Part shown: positions 28,975 to 38,281 of the stretch, piece after piece
Layout: every line of letters starts with the position of its first letter
Position numbering within the stretch: position 1 is the stretch's first letter
Assembly: GCF_013432195.1 (NCBI RefSeq)
Contig: NZ_JACCDB010000002.1
Location: 186,001 to 250,000 of the forward strand
Source: Tepidicella baoligensis
GTDB taxonomy: Bacteria > Pseudomonadota > Gammaproteobacteria > Burkholderiales > Burkholderiaceae_C
Direction of reading: 5' to 3'
Length of the DNA stretch: 64,000 nt
The notes under the pieces: generated by a model
What the model saw: the letters and a program-made list of their open reading frames with translations, nothing else
The model's database searches: none
What the model was told of the DNA's origin: nothing
Made by a program: the position numbers and the translations under genes

Positions 28975-29973
28975 ATGCTCAGCGAGCCTGCCGATACCCC
29001 TCTATCCGGCCTGCCGTCCGACCTGGAGGCAGTGCTCAAGGATGTCCACGCTCAACTCGACCCCGACCCTACCGAAGGCATACCGGCTTTGCGGCGGCGA
29101 CTGGCGCAATTGCTGGGCGAGGGCGCACAAGCCAAGGACTTTGCACGCCGGCTGGCGTTCGTGGAAACCGGTTTGCGCCTGGCCCTGCGCGCCCGGGAAG
29201 ACGACACGCTGTTCGTGCTCGTGCAGATGCTGGCCGACCGGCAATACGGCTACAACGCCACCCATGCCCTGATGGCGGCCACGACCTGTCTGCTGGTTGC
29301 CCCTTTGGCCGACATGGTAGAGCCGCAGCTCTCGTCCTTGGTGCGGGCGGCCCTGACGATGAACATCGCCATGGCCGAGATGCAGGACCTGCTGGCGCTG
29401 CAGGCCCAGCAGGCCACGCCTTACCAGCGTGAAAAAATCGAAACCCACCCCACTGAAGGCGCGGCCATCCTGCGTGCCCTGGGCATCGACGACCCGCTGT
29501 GGCTGGAGCTCGTGCAGGACCACCACGAGGCCCCGGACGGCAGCGGCTACCCACACCGCAAGACCGACCTCACCGTGGCGCAGCAGTTGCTGCGCATGAG
29601 CGATCTGTTCATTGCCCGCATCAGCCCGCGCGCGTCCCGGCGCGGGCTGTGGCCCAAGGTGGCGGTGGGCAACCTGTACCTGGAATCCCAGACCCGCGCC
29701 AGCCCACTGGGCGCCTACTTCGTCAAACAGCTCGGCATGTACCCACCCGGCAGCTACGTGCGCCTGAAAACCAACGAGGTGGCCGTGATCGTGCGCCGCG
29801 GCACTCGGGTGAACACGCCGCTGGCCATGGCCATCACCGACCCGGATGGCCTGCTGTTGAGCGCCCCCAGCAAGCGCGACACCCAGCTCCCCATCTACGC
29901 CATCCAGACCCCCGTCTCACCCGAAGACGTGCGCATCCGGCTCGACAAGGCGCGGCTGCTCAAGCGCATCTGA
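28975..29973 (+). CDS. Degenerate HD-GYP-like protein with C-terminal PilZ-size beta domain (paralogue of the 37.0 kb gene)
   Basis: This 332-residue protein keeps the second half of an HD-GYP domain ([13 protein letters not shown]) but has LTMNIAMAE where the catalytic HD-x-GK should be. Metal-dependent c-di-GMP phosphodiesterase activity is therefore unlikely. The C-terminal about 90 residues ([33 protein letters not shown]) are shared with the gene at 37021-38229 and more loosely with the one at 38282-39640. The start is ATG 28975, because the frame further upstream runs into the divergent ychF promoter. A signalling or binding role is inferred. Confidence 0.75.
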   Translation: MLSEPADTPLSGLPSDLEAVLKDVHAQLDPDPTEGIPALRRRLAQLLGEGAQAKDFARRLAFVETGLRLALRAREDDTLFVLVQMLADRQYGYNATHALMAATTCLLVAPLADMVEPQLSSLVRAALTMNIAMAEMQDLLALQAQQATPYQREKIETHPTEGAAILRALGIDDPLWLELVQDHHEAPDGSGYPHRKTDLTVAQQLLRMSDLFIARISPRASRRGLWPKVAVGNLYLESQTRASPLGAYFVKQLGMYPPGSYVRLKTNEVAVIVRRGTRVNTPLAMAITDPDGLLLSAPSKRDTQLPIYAIQTPVSPEDVRIRLDKARLLKRI

Positions 29974-30894
29974 TCACCAGGCGCCCCAGCGCCCTTCCCC
30001 GGCCATGCCCTCGTGGAGCATCTGGCCCTCGCCCTGGCGCACGATGGCGTTCATGCCAAAGGTGATCGCCCCCATCAGGCGCCGGTCCTGACGGTAGGAC
30101 TGCAGCACGGGGCTCACGAGACTGCCTGCTTCGCCCGTGGCGGGGTCCACGTCAGGGATGCTGCAACGCGCACAGGGCTTGACCGGCTGCAGCCACACGG
30201 CAGGTGCTTCGGCCGACCCGCCTCCCGGCGTGGCGGCGTGGAAATGCAATTCGGCCAGTCGGTCCTCGTCGTGCGCGCACAAACACCCCAACACGATGTT
30301 GGGCCGAAACCGCTCGACGCCCACCGGCGCATGCCCGAGCACCCGCAGGCGCTCGTTGAGGTCGTCCAGTGCCGACAGCGACAGCACCAGCAGCGGATAA
30401 CCGTCGCTGAACTGGTTGGGCGCCTGCCGGCCACCGGTCCAGCGCACGTCCGAAGGACGGTGGCATTCGGGATCGAACCGCACCAGGCGCAGCCGTTGCA
30501 CCGGCCCGGGGCGGTCGGCCAAGAGAAAATCGGTGAACCACTGGGCGGCCACATCGCCCATGTCGTAGGCATCGACCTCATCATCCCAGACGCGGACCTT
30601 GCAAGGCGCCTCGGCCCCATCCAACGCCAGGTGCAGCGACAGCATGCCGGGCGCCCTCAGCTCCAGATGGCCCATGCGAAACCGCGGTTGCACCAGCGCC
30701 ATGCGCGGGAACTCCCGCTGGGAAACGAACTCCCCACTCTCATCCACCACCATCCAGGCACGGTCCCATTCCAGGCCGGTGTCGAGCAGTTCGATCTGGC
30801 GCATGCGGATGCCGGCACAGGATTTCACCGGATAGACCCACAATTGTTCGATGGTCAGCGGCACTGGGGTGTCGGTGGAGGGCAGATCGGTCAT
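29974..30894 (-). CDS. MOSC-domain protein (YcbX/mARC-like)
   Basis: A 306-residue protein with an N-terminal MOSC beta-barrel (LWVYPVKSCAGIRMRQIELLDTG in conserved blocks) and a C-terminal MOSC domain. The molybdenum-cofactor cysteine region KPCARCSIPDVDPATG is intact. Family members are molybdoenzymes or sulfur-carrying proteins acting on N-hydroxylated compounds. No 2Fe-2S ferredoxin domain is attached, unlike YcbX. Its stop abuts the stop of the convergent HD-like gene, and it is divergent from the FAD hydroxylase. Confidence 0.85.
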   Translation of the reverse strand: MTDLPSTDTPVPLTIEQLWVYPVKSCAGIRMRQIELLDTGLEWDRAWMVVDESGEFVSQREFPRMALVQPRFRMGHLELRAPGMLSLHLALDGAEAPCKVRVWDDEVDAYDMGDVAAQWFTDFLLADRPGPVQRLRLVRFDPECHRPSDVRWTGGRQAPNQFSDGYPLLVLSLSALDDLNERLRVLGHAPVGVERFRPNIVLGCLCAHDEDRLAELHFHAATPGGGSAEAPAVWLQPVKPCARCSIPDVDPATGEAGSLVSPVLQSYRQDRRLMGAITFGMNAIVRQGEGQMLHEGMAGEGRWGAW

Positions 30895-30966
30895 GCACGG
30901 TATTCCTTTCAGCCGACATTGTGCCGGCAAGGTAATGGACTCCACCAGTCCCCCTACAATTTGACG

Positions 30967-32103
30967 ATGAGCAGGACATACGATGTGGCAGTGCTGGGCG
31001 CGGGCGTGGTGGGCCACACGCTGGCCCTGCTGTTGGCGCGCGACCGTTTCCGGGTGGCCCTGGTGCGCCGCCCGCCGCCTCCCCAGGGCGCGGCCCCGGA
31101 CATCCGTGCTTACGCGCTGAACCACGCCTCTCGTGAACTGCTGGAATCGCTGCGCGTCTGGCCCGACGCCTCGGCCGTGACGGCAGTGCGCCAGATGTGG
31201 GTGGCCGAACCCAATGCCGACGACCCCGCCGCGCTGCGCTTCGACAGCCCCGACGGCGCGGGGGCGCTGTCGTGGATCGTGGACGTGCCGGCGCTCGAGG
31301 CCACGCTGGCGCAGGCCTTGCAGTTCCAGCCGGGCGTGGAGGTGATCGATGCCCCCCCGAAGGCCAAGCTCACCGTGATCTGCGAAGGCAAACGCAGCAC
31401 CACCCGCGACCGCCTGGGTTTCGAGTTCGATGTGAAACCCTATGCGCACACCGCGGTGGCCGCACGCCTGCAGTGCGAGCGACCGCACGGCGGGGTGGCG
31501 CGCCAATGGTTCAGCCAGGGCGACATCCTGGCCCTGCTGCCCATGGGCGGTGACAACGGCCACACCTTGGCGTTGGTCTGGTCCGTGGGCCATGCGCGTG
31601 CGCAAGACCTGATGGCACATCCCGCCGAAGGCTTCGCCCGGGCCGTGGAGCAAGCCTGCGACCACGCCCTCGGAGCCATGACGCTGCAGGGCCAGCCTGC
31701 GGCCTGGCCGCTGGAGCTTGCACACGCACGGCACTGGGTGCAGCCTGGCGTGGCCCTGGCCGGCGATGCCGCCCATGCCATGCACCCGCTGGCGGGGCAA
31801 GGCCTCAACGTGGGCCTGGGCGACGTGGCCTGCCTGGCGCGGGTGTTGCAGGAGCGCGAATACTGGCGCGAGCCCGGCGACCTGAAACTGCTGCGCCGCT
31901 ACGAACGCGCGCGCCAAGCCGACTTCCTGCGCATGGCCGGCGTCACCGACGGGCTCTATGGCCTCTTTGGCCACACCGACGAGCGCCTGCAAACGCTGCG
32001 GCGCTGGGGCCTGCGCCGCTTCAACGAACTGCCTCTGCTCAAACACTGGGCGATCCGTCAGGCCATGGGCCAGACCGCCGCCCCTCACCCAAGGAACCCC
32101 TGA
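30967..32103 (+). CDS. UbiH/UbiF-type FAD-dependent hydroxylase
   Basis: A class A flavoprotein monooxygenase of 378 residues. The FAD-binding GAGVVG motif follows the first strand, and the second FAD motif GDAAHAMHPLAGQGLNVGLGD is typical of ubiquinone-ring hydroxylases. Which ring position it hydroxylates cannot be told. The chain lacks a strong DG motif in the middle, a common variation. ATG 30967 gives MSRTYDVAVLGAG. The next gene, dsbC, begins one base after its stop. Confidence 0.85.
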   Translation: MSRTYDVAVLGAGVVGHTLALLLARDRFRVALVRRPPPPQGAAPDIRAYALNHASRELLESLRVWPDASAVTAVRQMWVAEPNADDPAALRFDSPDGAGALSWIVDVPALEATLAQALQFQPGVEVIDAPPKAKLTVICEGKRSTTRDRLGFEFDVKPYAHTAVAARLQCERPHGGVARQWFSQGDILALLPMGGDNGHTLALVWSVGHARAQDLMAHPAEGFARAVEQACDHALGAMTLQGQPAAWPLELAHARHWVQPGVALAGDAAHAMHPLAGQGLNVGLGDVACLARVLQEREYWREPGDLKLLRRYERARQADFLRMAGVTDGLYGLFGHTDERLQTLRRWGLRRFNELPLLKHWAIRQAMGQTAAPHPRNP

Positions 32104-32104
32104 C

Positions 32105-32836
32105 ATGTCCCGTCTTTCCCCTCTGGCCTCGTGGTACGGCCGCACGCTCGTGCTGGCATCCCTGCTCGGTGCCAGCACCCTGGCCACCGCCAACGAGGCC
32201 ACCATTCGCAAGAACCTGACCGAACGCCTGCCCAATCTGCCCAAGATCGAAGAAGTGCGCCCCACCCCCATGCGGGGCCTGTTCGAGATCCGCATCAACG
32301 AATCCGACATCCTCTACACCGATGCCGAAGGCAACTACCTGATCCAGGGTACGCTGATCGACACCCGGGCTCGAACCAACCTCACCGAACAGCGCATCGA
32401 GCAGCTCACCGCCATTGCCTTCAGCGACCTGCCGCTGAAGGACGCTTTCACCACCGTGCGCGGCAACGGCCAGCGCAAGATCGCCGTGTTCAGCGACCCG
32501 AATTGCGGCTTCTGCAAGCGGCTGGAACGCGACCTGCTCAAGCTCAATGACGTCACCGTCTATACCTTCCTCGTGGCCATGCTGGGCCCGGACTCGCAGG
32601 TGAAATCGCGCAACATCTGGTGCGCCCAAGACAAGGCAGCCGCCTACAACGACTGGATGCTCAAGGGCGTCAACCCCGCTTCTGCCACCTGCGACACGGC
32701 CGCGCTCAGCCGCAACCTCGAATTTGCCAACAAACACCGCATCACCGGCACCCCCACCAGCTTCCTGGCGGATGGCACGCGCATCGTCGGGGCCGACTTC
32801 CAACGCATCGAGCAGGGACTGGCCGCCACCCGATGA
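32105..32836 (+). CDS. dsbC: Periplasmic disulfide isomerase DsbC
   Basis: The protein has a signal peptide (cleavage near TATANEA), an N-terminal dimerisation domain with GLFEIRINESDILYTDAEG, and a thioredoxin-like domain. The active site is CGFC in SDPNCGFCKRLE and the cis-proline is in TGTPTSF. A second structural cysteine pair (IWCAQ and ATCDT) matches DsbC. The length is 243 residues. It is sandwiched between ubiH-like and M61 genes with overlapping ends, so the three probably form one transcript. Confidence 0.93.
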   Translation: MSRLSPLASWYGRTLVLASLLGASTLATANEATIRKNLTERLPNLPKIEEVRPTPMRGLFEIRINESDILYTDAEGNYLIQGTLIDTRARTNLTEQRIEQLTAIAFSDLPLKDAFTTVRGNGQRKIAVFSDPNCGFCKRLERDLLKLNDVTVYTFLVAMLGPDSQVKSRNIWCAQDKAAAYNDWMLKGVNPASATCDTAALSRNLEFANKHRITGTPTSFLADGTRIVGADFQRIEQGLAATR

Positions 32837-34692
32837 GCGACACCCTACCTGCCTTGGTCCGTTACCGCGTCGAGGTGCTCGACCCGCGCGCCCACCTGTT
32901 TGGCGTCAGGCTGGAGGTGGACCGGCCCGCCCGAACCACCACCCTCAGCCTGCCGGTCTGGATCCCGGGCAGCTATCTGGTGCGAGAATTCGCGCAGCAC
33001 CTGCAAGGGCTCCATGCTCAAGCCGACAAGGCTCCCGTGCCCACAGCGCAGCTGAACAAAAACACCTGGCAAGTGACCGTGTCCCCAGGCACGCAAACCC
33101 TGCGCCTGCAATACCAGGTGTATGCATTCGACGCCTCGGTCCGCACCGCGTTCCTCGACACCACCCGGGGCTTCTTCAACCCCACCAGCCTGTGCCTGCG
33201 CGTACACGGCCGCGACCACGAACCCCACGAGCTGCGCGTGGTGGACAACATGCACACCGACGGCTGGCAACTCGCCACGGCCCTCATACCGATCAAAACC
33301 CGACAGAGCGGTTTTGGCCGCTATCTGGCCCAGGATTACGACGAACTGGCCGACAGTCCGGTGGAAATGGGGCATTTCTGGAGCGGCCGCTTCAAGGTGC
33401 GCGGCGTACCGCACCGCTTCGTGGTCAGCGGCGCGCCACCCGGGCTGGATGGCGAGCGCCTGCTGCGCGACACGGCCCGCATCTGTGTGGCGGCCATGGC
33501 GCTGTGGCACGGGGAAGAGGCCCCGCCTTTCGACCGCTACCTCTTCATGCTCCACGCCAGCGCCGACGGGTATGGCGGTCTGGAGCACCGCCATTGCACC
33601 GCGCTCATCTGCCAACGCGGCGACCTGCCCCTGCTACCCGACTCCACGGCCAGCTCTGTGCCGGCTGCGGAAAAGGGTTCAGCCCCCACACCCCGTCTCA
33701 AGGCCACCGATGGCTACACCTCCCTGCTCGGGCTGATCAGCCATGAATACTTCCACACCTGGAACGTGAAGCGGCTGCGGCCGCACGAGTTTGCCCGCTA
33801 CGACTACGAGCAGGAAAACTACACGCGGCTGCTCTGGTTCTTCGAAGGCTTCACCAGCTATTACGACGATCTGCTGCTGCACCGCGCCGGCCTGATCGAC
33901 GACACCACCTACCTGCAACTGTTGGCCAAAACCATCAATCAGGTGCAGCAGACGCCCGGCCGGCAAGTGCAGAGCGTGGCCGAGGCCAGCTTCGATGCCT
34001 GGGTCAAGTACTACCGCGTGCACGAAAACACCCCCAACGCCACGGTGAGCTACTACACCAAAGGTGCCTTGGTGGCACTGTGCCTGGACCTCACCCTGCG
34101 CCAGGAAGGCCACACCACGCTGGACGCGGTGATGCGTGCTCTGTACCAGCGCTGCGCCGGCGGCCCCATGAAAGAAGCCGACTTGCTCGCCGTGCTCAAG
34201 CGCCTGGGACGGCGCAGTTATGCCCGGGAGATCGCGGCCTGGGTACATGGCCGCGACGAGTTGCCGCTGCAGCCTCTGCTGCAGGCTCACGGCGTTCAGT
34301 GGCAAACGGAGCCGGCCCCGCTGGCGCAGCGACTGGGCTTGCGCGTGAATGAAACCCAGGGGCTGGTCCTGAAAAACGTGATGCGTGGCAGCGCCGCCGA
34401 AGCCGCTGGCTTGGCTCCAGGCGACGAGTGGCTGGGCGTGGAACTACCGGCTCGCGACGGAAACCCCGCCAGTGCCTGGCGTGTGCGCAAGCTCGACGAG
34501 GTGGAGCTTTACATGCGTGGCCACACCCGATGCACGGCCTTGGTGGCGCGCGACGGCCGCCTGCTGCGCTGCCCGCTGGAGTGGCCGGCTCCAGCCACCG
34601 TGGTGCGATTGAGCACCACCGGGGCGGCAGATCACTCCCCCTTGAAGACGGGCGAGCGCTTCTCCAGAAAGGCGTTCACGCCCTCGAAGTAG
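32833..34692 (+). CDS. M61 family glycyl aminopeptidase-like peptidase with PDZ domain
   Basis: A 619-residue zinc metallopeptidase. The active site HEYFHTWNVKRLRP supplies HExxH, and FFEGFTSYYDD supplies the third ligand Glu. An N-terminal beta domain precedes it, and a PDZ-like domain (NETQGLVLKNVMRGSAAEAAGLAPGDEWL) follows at about 510-560. No signal peptide is seen. The start ATG overlaps the dsbC stop (ATGA). Its last 61 bases overlap the end of the convergent enoyl-CoA hydratase gene, so its final about 20 residues may be a recent extension by stop-codon loss. Confidence 0.88.
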   Translation: MSDTLPALVRYRVEVLDPRAHLFGVRLEVDRPARTTTLSLPVWIPGSYLVREFAQHLQGLHAQADKAPVPTAQLNKNTWQVTVSPGTQTLRLQYQVYAFDASVRTAFLDTTRGFFNPTSLCLRVHGRDHEPHELRVVDNMHTDGWQLATALIPIKTRQSGFGRYLAQDYDELADSPVEMGHFWSGRFKVRGVPHRFVVSGAPPGLDGERLLRDTARICVAAMALWHGEEAPPFDRYLFMLHASADGYGGLEHRHCTALICQRGDLPLLPDSTASSVPAAEKGSAPTPRLKATDGYTSLLGLISHEYFHTWNVKRLRPHEFARYDYEQENYTRLLWFFEGFTSYYDDLLLHRAGLIDDTTYLQLLAKTINQVQQTPGRQVQSVAEASFDAWVKYYRVHENTPNATVSYYTKGALVALCLDLTLRQEGHTTLDAVMRALYQRCAGGPMKEADLLAVLKRLGRRSYAREIAAWVHGRDELPLQPLLQAHGVQWQTEPAPLAQRLGLRVNETQGLVLKNVMRGSAAEAAGLAPGDEWLGVELPARDGNPASAWRVRKLDEVELYMRGHTRCTALVARDGRLLRCPLEWPAPATVVRLSTTGAADHSPLKTGERFSRKAFTPSK

Positions 34693-35444
34693 TCGTGAGT
34701 GCGGCCCAGGGCCGCCTGCAGATCGCGCTCCACGTCGAGGTGGGCGTCGAAGCTGCGGGTACCCGCCTCACGCAACAGGTTGCGCGTGGCCACCAGCGCC
34801 TTCGTGGGCATGGCCGCCAGCCGCTGGGCCAGAGCCAGCGAGGCAGCCAGCGGATCGTCGGCCACGTCCCAGATCAAGCCCCACTCCTTGGCCTGGGCGG
34901 CTGGCAACTTGTCGCCGGTCATGGCCAGCGCCATGGCCCGCGCCAGGCCGAGACGCTCCACCAACAGCCAGCTGCCGCCCGCGTCCGGGATCAGGCCGAT
35001 CTTGCTGAAGGCCTGCACGAAGCTGGCCCCCGGCGCGGCGATGGCGATGTCACACGCCATGGCCAACGAAGCGCCCGCACCGGCCGCCACGCCATTGACG
35101 GCTGCGATGGTGGGCATGCGCAGGTTCATGAAAGCGCGGACGGTGGGGTTGAAGCATTGATCGATCACCGGCCCGGGATTGGCGCGCTCCAGCAGTCCAT
35201 CGCCGGGGGTGAAATCCAGTTCAGTCAGGTCCAGACCGGCACAGAAGCCGCGCCCGGCCCCAGTGACGACCAGCGCCCGGATGGTTGGCTGGTCAGCGGC
35301 GCGTTGCAGGGCAGCTTGCAGCGCCCGGTGCATGTCGCGCGTGAAACTGTTGAGGGCCTGAGGTCGATTCAGGGTCACGAGAGCCACGGCCTCGCGCTCC
35401 TCGTACAGAATACCTTGGTCGGCCCAGGGTTGTGTGTCGCTCAT
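34632..35444 (-). CDS. paaG: Enoyl-CoA hydratase/isomerase, PaaG-like
   Basis: A crotonase-fold protein of 270 residues. The oxyanion-hole strands are GRGFCAGLDLTE and [16 protein letters not shown], and FSKIGLIPDAGGSWLL is characteristic of PaaG, which rearranges ring-1,2-epoxyphenylacetyl-CoA to an oxepin. No other paa genes are here, so a general acyl-CoA isomerase role is possible. The start is ATG 35444 (MSDTQPW) with GGAG upstream. It is divergent from the second crotonase gene and overlaps the M61 gene tail to tail. Confidence 0.8.
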   Translation of the reverse strand: MSDTQPWADQGILYEEREAVALVTLNRPQALNSFTRDMHRALQAALQRAADQPTIRALVVTGAGRGFCAGLDLTELDFTPGDGLLERANPGPVIDQCFNPTVRAFMNLRMPTIAAVNGVAAGAGASLAMACDIAIAAPGASFVQAFSKIGLIPDAGGSWLLVERLGLARAMALAMTGDKLPAAQAKEWGLIWDVADDPLAASLALAQRLAAMPTKALVATRNLLREAGTRSFDAHLDVERDLQAALGRTHDYFEGVNAFLEKRSPVFKGE

Positions 35445-35514
35445 GGTGTCTCCAAAGGGTTGCCAAGGCGCATTTTGCACCCAATACGACCGGCTACATG
35501 CCCCCCGGCAGCGC

Positions 35515-35533
35515 TATAGTGCAAGCTTTGCAC
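35515..35533. promoter_or_regulatory. Candidate promoter/operator between the divergent crotonase genes
   Basis: A TATAGT -10-like box (35515-35520) for the plus-strand gene overlaps the dyad GTGCAA-GCT-TTGCAC (35519-35533). A second TTTGCAC lies at 35474-35480. A repressor at these half-sites could control both genes. No regulator gene is adjacent. Confidence 0.35.
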
Positions 35534-35550
35534 CGCACGGAGACTGACCC

Positions 35551-36333
35551 ATGAACACCACGCCCGAGCTGATTCTGGTACGCACCGAAGGTCGCGTCGG
35601 CATCATCACGCTCAACCGGCCCAAACAACTCAACGCGCTCAACGACCAGCTGATGAACGAGCTGGGCGCGGCGCTGAAAGCCTTCGACGCCGACGACGGC
35701 ATCGGCTGCATCATCCTGACGGGCAGCGAAAAGGCCTTTGCCGCTGGCGCCGACATCGGCGCCATGGCCACCTACACCTTCGCCGATGTGTACAAGGGCG
35801 ACTACATCACCCGCAACTGGGAAACCATCCGCAGCATCCGCAAGCCCATCATTGCGGCCGTCAGCGGCTTCGCCCTGGGCGGCGGCTGCGAACTGGCCAT
35901 GATGTGCGACTTCATCATCGCGGCCGACAACGCCAAGTTTGGCCAACCCGAAATCAAGCTCGGCATCATCCCCGGCGCGGGCGGCACGCAGCGCCTACCG
36001 CGCGCCGTGGGCAAGAGCAAGGCCATGGACCTGGCCCTGACCGGCCGCATGATGGACGCCACCGAAGCCGAACGCGCTGGCCTGGTCAGCCGCGTGGTGC
36101 CCCTGGACAAACTCATGGACGAGGCGCTGGGCGCGGCGCTGACCATCTCCGGCTTCTCACTGCTGGCGGTGATGGCCGCCAAGGAGGCCGTGAACAAGGC
36201 CTTCGAGGGCACGCTGTCAGACGGCTTGATGTTCGAACGCCGCCTGTTCCACGCACTTTTCGCCACCGCCGACCAGAAGGAAGGCATGGCCGCCTTCGTG
36301 GAAAAGCGGCCGCCGAACTTCAAGCACCAGTAA
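35551..36333 (+). CDS. Enoyl-CoA hydratase
   Basis: A 260-residue crotonase close to PaaF/FadB-type hydratases. The oxyanion hole is [11 protein letters not shown] and [20 protein letters not shown]. The two catalytic glutamates fall in the GGCELAM and [21 protein letters not shown] segments, both present here, unlike in isomerases. It hydrates trans-2-enoyl-CoA in beta-oxidation or phenylacetate breakdown. It is divergent from the PaaG-like gene, and its 3' end carries the promoter of the downstream tRNA gene. Confidence 0.9.
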   Translation: MNTTPELILVRTEGRVGIITLNRPKQLNALNDQLMNELGAALKAFDADDGIGCIILTGSEKAFAAGADIGAMATYTFADVYKGDYITRNWETIRSIRKPIIAAVSGFALGGGCELAMMCDFIIAADNAKFGQPEIKLGIIPGAGGTQRLPRAVGKSKAMDLALTGRMMDATEAERAGLVSRVVPLDKLMDEALGAALTISGFSLLAVMAAKEAVNKAFEGTLSDGLMFERRLFHALFATADQKEGMAAFVEKRPPNFKHQ

Positions 36334-36348
36334 AAAACACGCTATAAT
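36319..36348 (+). promoter_or_regulatory. Promoter of tRNA-Met
   Basis: A perfect TATAAT (36343-36348) lies 12 bases before the tRNA, with a weak TTCAAG -35 element (36319-36324) 18 bases upstream of it. The -35 lies inside the end of the enoyl-CoA hydratase gene. Confidence 0.7.
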
Positions 36349-36360
36349 GGAAAACTTGTT

Positions 36361-36437
<77 letters not shown>

Positions 36438-36445
36438 AACGAATC

Positions 36446-36485
36446 AAGGACTCAGCGCAGACACGCGCTAAGTCCTTTTTCTTTT
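36446..36485 (+). terminator. Rho-independent terminator of the tRNA gene
   Basis: AAGGACT (36446-36452) pairs with AGTCCTT (36471-36477), and inside it AGCGC (36454-36458) pairs with GCGCT (36465-36469). A T-rich tract TTTTCTTTT follows. It lies eight bases after the CCA end. Confidence 0.9.
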
Positions 36486-36514
36486 GCAGCGAACCGATGT
36501 ATCGACAGGATCAC

Positions 36515-37009
36515 ATGAAGCACATGCGCTGGCTCGGGCTGCTCCTGTGGCTGGCACTGTGGTGTCCATGGGCACTGGCCGAGGTGTTGACTGGGCGGGT
36601 CATTGCGGTGGCCGATGGCGACACCGTGACCGTGCTCGACGACGCGCGCCAGCAGCATCGCATCCGGCTGGTCGGCATTGACGCACCCGAAAACCGGCAG
36701 CCGTATGGCCATCGGGCCCGGCAGCATCTGGCCGAGCGTGTGTTCCAGCGCGACGTAGAGGTCCATTACGACAAGCGCGATCGCTATGGCCGCATCCTGG
36801 GCAAGATCATCCTTGACGGCGAGGACATCAACCTCATGATGGTACGAGACGGCATGGCTTGGCATTACCGGCAGTTCCAACGCGACCAGCGCCCGGCCGA
36901 CCGAGCGCTGTATGCGGCGGCCGAACGCGAGGCCCGTGCCGCACGCAGAGGACTCTGGGCCGACCCCGAGCCCCAGCCCCCGTGGGAGTTCCGACGCCAG
37001 TCCCGCTGA
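36515..37009 (+). CDS. Secreted thermonuclease-like (SNase) protein
   Basis: A 164-residue protein with a signal peptide (KHMRWLGLLLWLALWCPWALA) followed by a staphylococcal-nuclease OB-fold. ADGDTVTV, IRLVGIDAPE and YDKRDRYGRILG carry the calcium-binding Asp and catalytic Arg/Glu positions. It probably hydrolyses DNA/RNA in the periplasm or outside the cell. I use ATG 36515, with AGGA four bases before it; ATG 36497 is in frame but would put charged residues ahead of the signal. Confidence 0.88.
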   Translation: MKHMRWLGLLLWLALWCPWALAEVLTGRVIAVADGDTVTVLDDARQQHRIRLVGIDAPENRQPYGHRARQHLAERVFQRDVEVHYDKRDRYGRILGKIILDGEDINLMMVRDGMAWHYRQFQRDQRPADRALYAAAEREARAARRGLWADPEPQPPWEFRRQSR

Positions 37010-37020
37010 CGCGGTTGCGC

Positions 37021-38229
37021 TCAGAGACGGGCCAGCAGCCGGGCGGGCTGGATACGCACCCGTACCTCGTCGGCCGCAATGCCCTCCTTGACTTCGAGAC
37101 CGTGATCGGCGGTGTCGCGCAATGCGGGTTCGCCCAGCGGCATGCCATGCCGACCGACCAAGGCGAACACCAAAGGGGCGTTGGCCTTGCGGCCGCGCCG
37201 AACCACCACGGCCAGCTCGCCATTGGCCAGCCGCACGTAGCTGCCTGGAATGTACACCCCCAAGGTTTTGATGACCGCCGCCCCCAGGGGTGTCGGCTGC
37301 CCCTGGGGATCGAGGGAAATGTCGCGGGCAGCCCGGTGCGGGGGCAGGCCCCGGCGTCCGGCCCGGGGACTGATGCGCGCCACAAACACATCGCTCAGAT
37401 GCAGAAGCTGCGCCATGACGATCAAAGGGTCGGTCCCTGCACCAGTAGCGACCGGCGGCAACTCGGCATGGTGATGGCGCACCAGCTTGAGCCAGGTATC
37501 GTCCGTCACCCCCAGTCGATGCAGCATCTGGGCACCGATCAAAGGGTGTGTATCGATGACCTTGCGCTCCTCTGCAGTGGGCTGGCCCGGTCGGACGGCC
37601 AGCGCGTCGTGCAGGTGGCTCATGCCGATGTTCATCGTCAGGCTGGCCCGCAACAAGCTCTGCCGCTGGGGCTCCGGCCAGCCCATCTGGCCCGACACCA
37701 GCCGGCACACCACGGCGCAAAGCAAGGCGTGGCTGGCACTGTACCCCATGGAGCGGTCGTGCAGCATCTGCACCAGCAGAAACAGACTGTCGTCCACGCG
37801 CGAGCGCAGGGCATGCAGCAGGCGGCGCTCCACGCCCTGGAGGCGAGCGAGAAAATCGCCGGCTTCGCTGCCCTGGCGCAGCAGCAGGCTGAGGACGGCG
37901 TGCAGGTCAGGCCAGAGTTCCGCCAGGGGTCTTTCGGGTGCCTGGCTCACCCGTTCGACCTCTACCCCCATGGGCCGGGTCACGCTGGCAATCGCCTCCA
38001 GGCGCTCGTTGTCACGCAGCTTGCGGTCGATCGCCGCCGTGTAACGGAACGTCCATTGCCGGTATTCCTCCTCGTCCACCATCGGCAGATGGGTCTGGAG
38101 CAGGTCGCGGTGCGCTTCGTCACGGATCACCTCGCCACGGCGCAGCAACAACACGCCGTTCGGGTCCCAGACATTGACCGGCAACGGCTCTCGCAAAGCG
38201 ATCTGATCCAACGGGAAGGGGACGTACAT
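37021..38229 (-). CDS. Degenerate HD-GYP-like protein (paralogue of the 28.9 kb gene)
   Basis: The N-terminal about 60 residues (VPFPLDQIALREPLPVNVWD) resemble the domain that precedes HD-GYP modules. The central region has ASHALLCAVVC and LTMNIGMSHLHDAL in place of the HD-x-GK metal motif, and RHHHAELPP in place of HHE..GSGYP. The C-terminus (VYIPGSYVRLANGELAVVVRRG, VRVRIQPARLLARL) aligns with the 28975-29973 protein. Catalysis is unlikely. It has 402 residues and is divergent from a true HD-GYP gene 52 bases away. Confidence 0.75.
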   Translation of the reverse strand: MYVPFPLDQIALREPLPVNVWDPNGVLLLRRGEVIRDEAHRDLLQTHLPMVDEEEYRQWTFRYTAAIDRKLRDNERLEAIASVTRPMGVEVERVSQAPERPLAELWPDLHAVLSLLLRQGSEAGDFLARLQGVERRLLHALRSRVDDSLFLLVQMLHDRSMGYSASHALLCAVVCRLVSGQMGWPEPQRQSLLRASLTMNIGMSHLHDALAVRPGQPTAEERKVIDTHPLIGAQMLHRLGVTDDTWLKLVRHHHAELPPVATGAGTDPLIVMAQLLHLSDVFVARISPRAGRRGLPPHRAARDISLDPQGQPTPLGAAVIKTLGVYIPGSYVRLANGELAVVVRRGRKANAPLVFALVGRHGMPLGEPALRDTADHGLEVKEGIAADEVRVRIQPARLLARL

Positions 38230-38281
38230 GGAATTTCCATCTCAAACCCGGACTTTACACTTTACAGGGAAGGCCTGAAGA

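Noticed and set aside
29974-32310. 778-codon minus-strand frame joining MOSC to an upstream extension
   Set aside because: The part beyond 30894 is antisense to the UbiH-like gene and has no protein features; MOSC starts at 30894.
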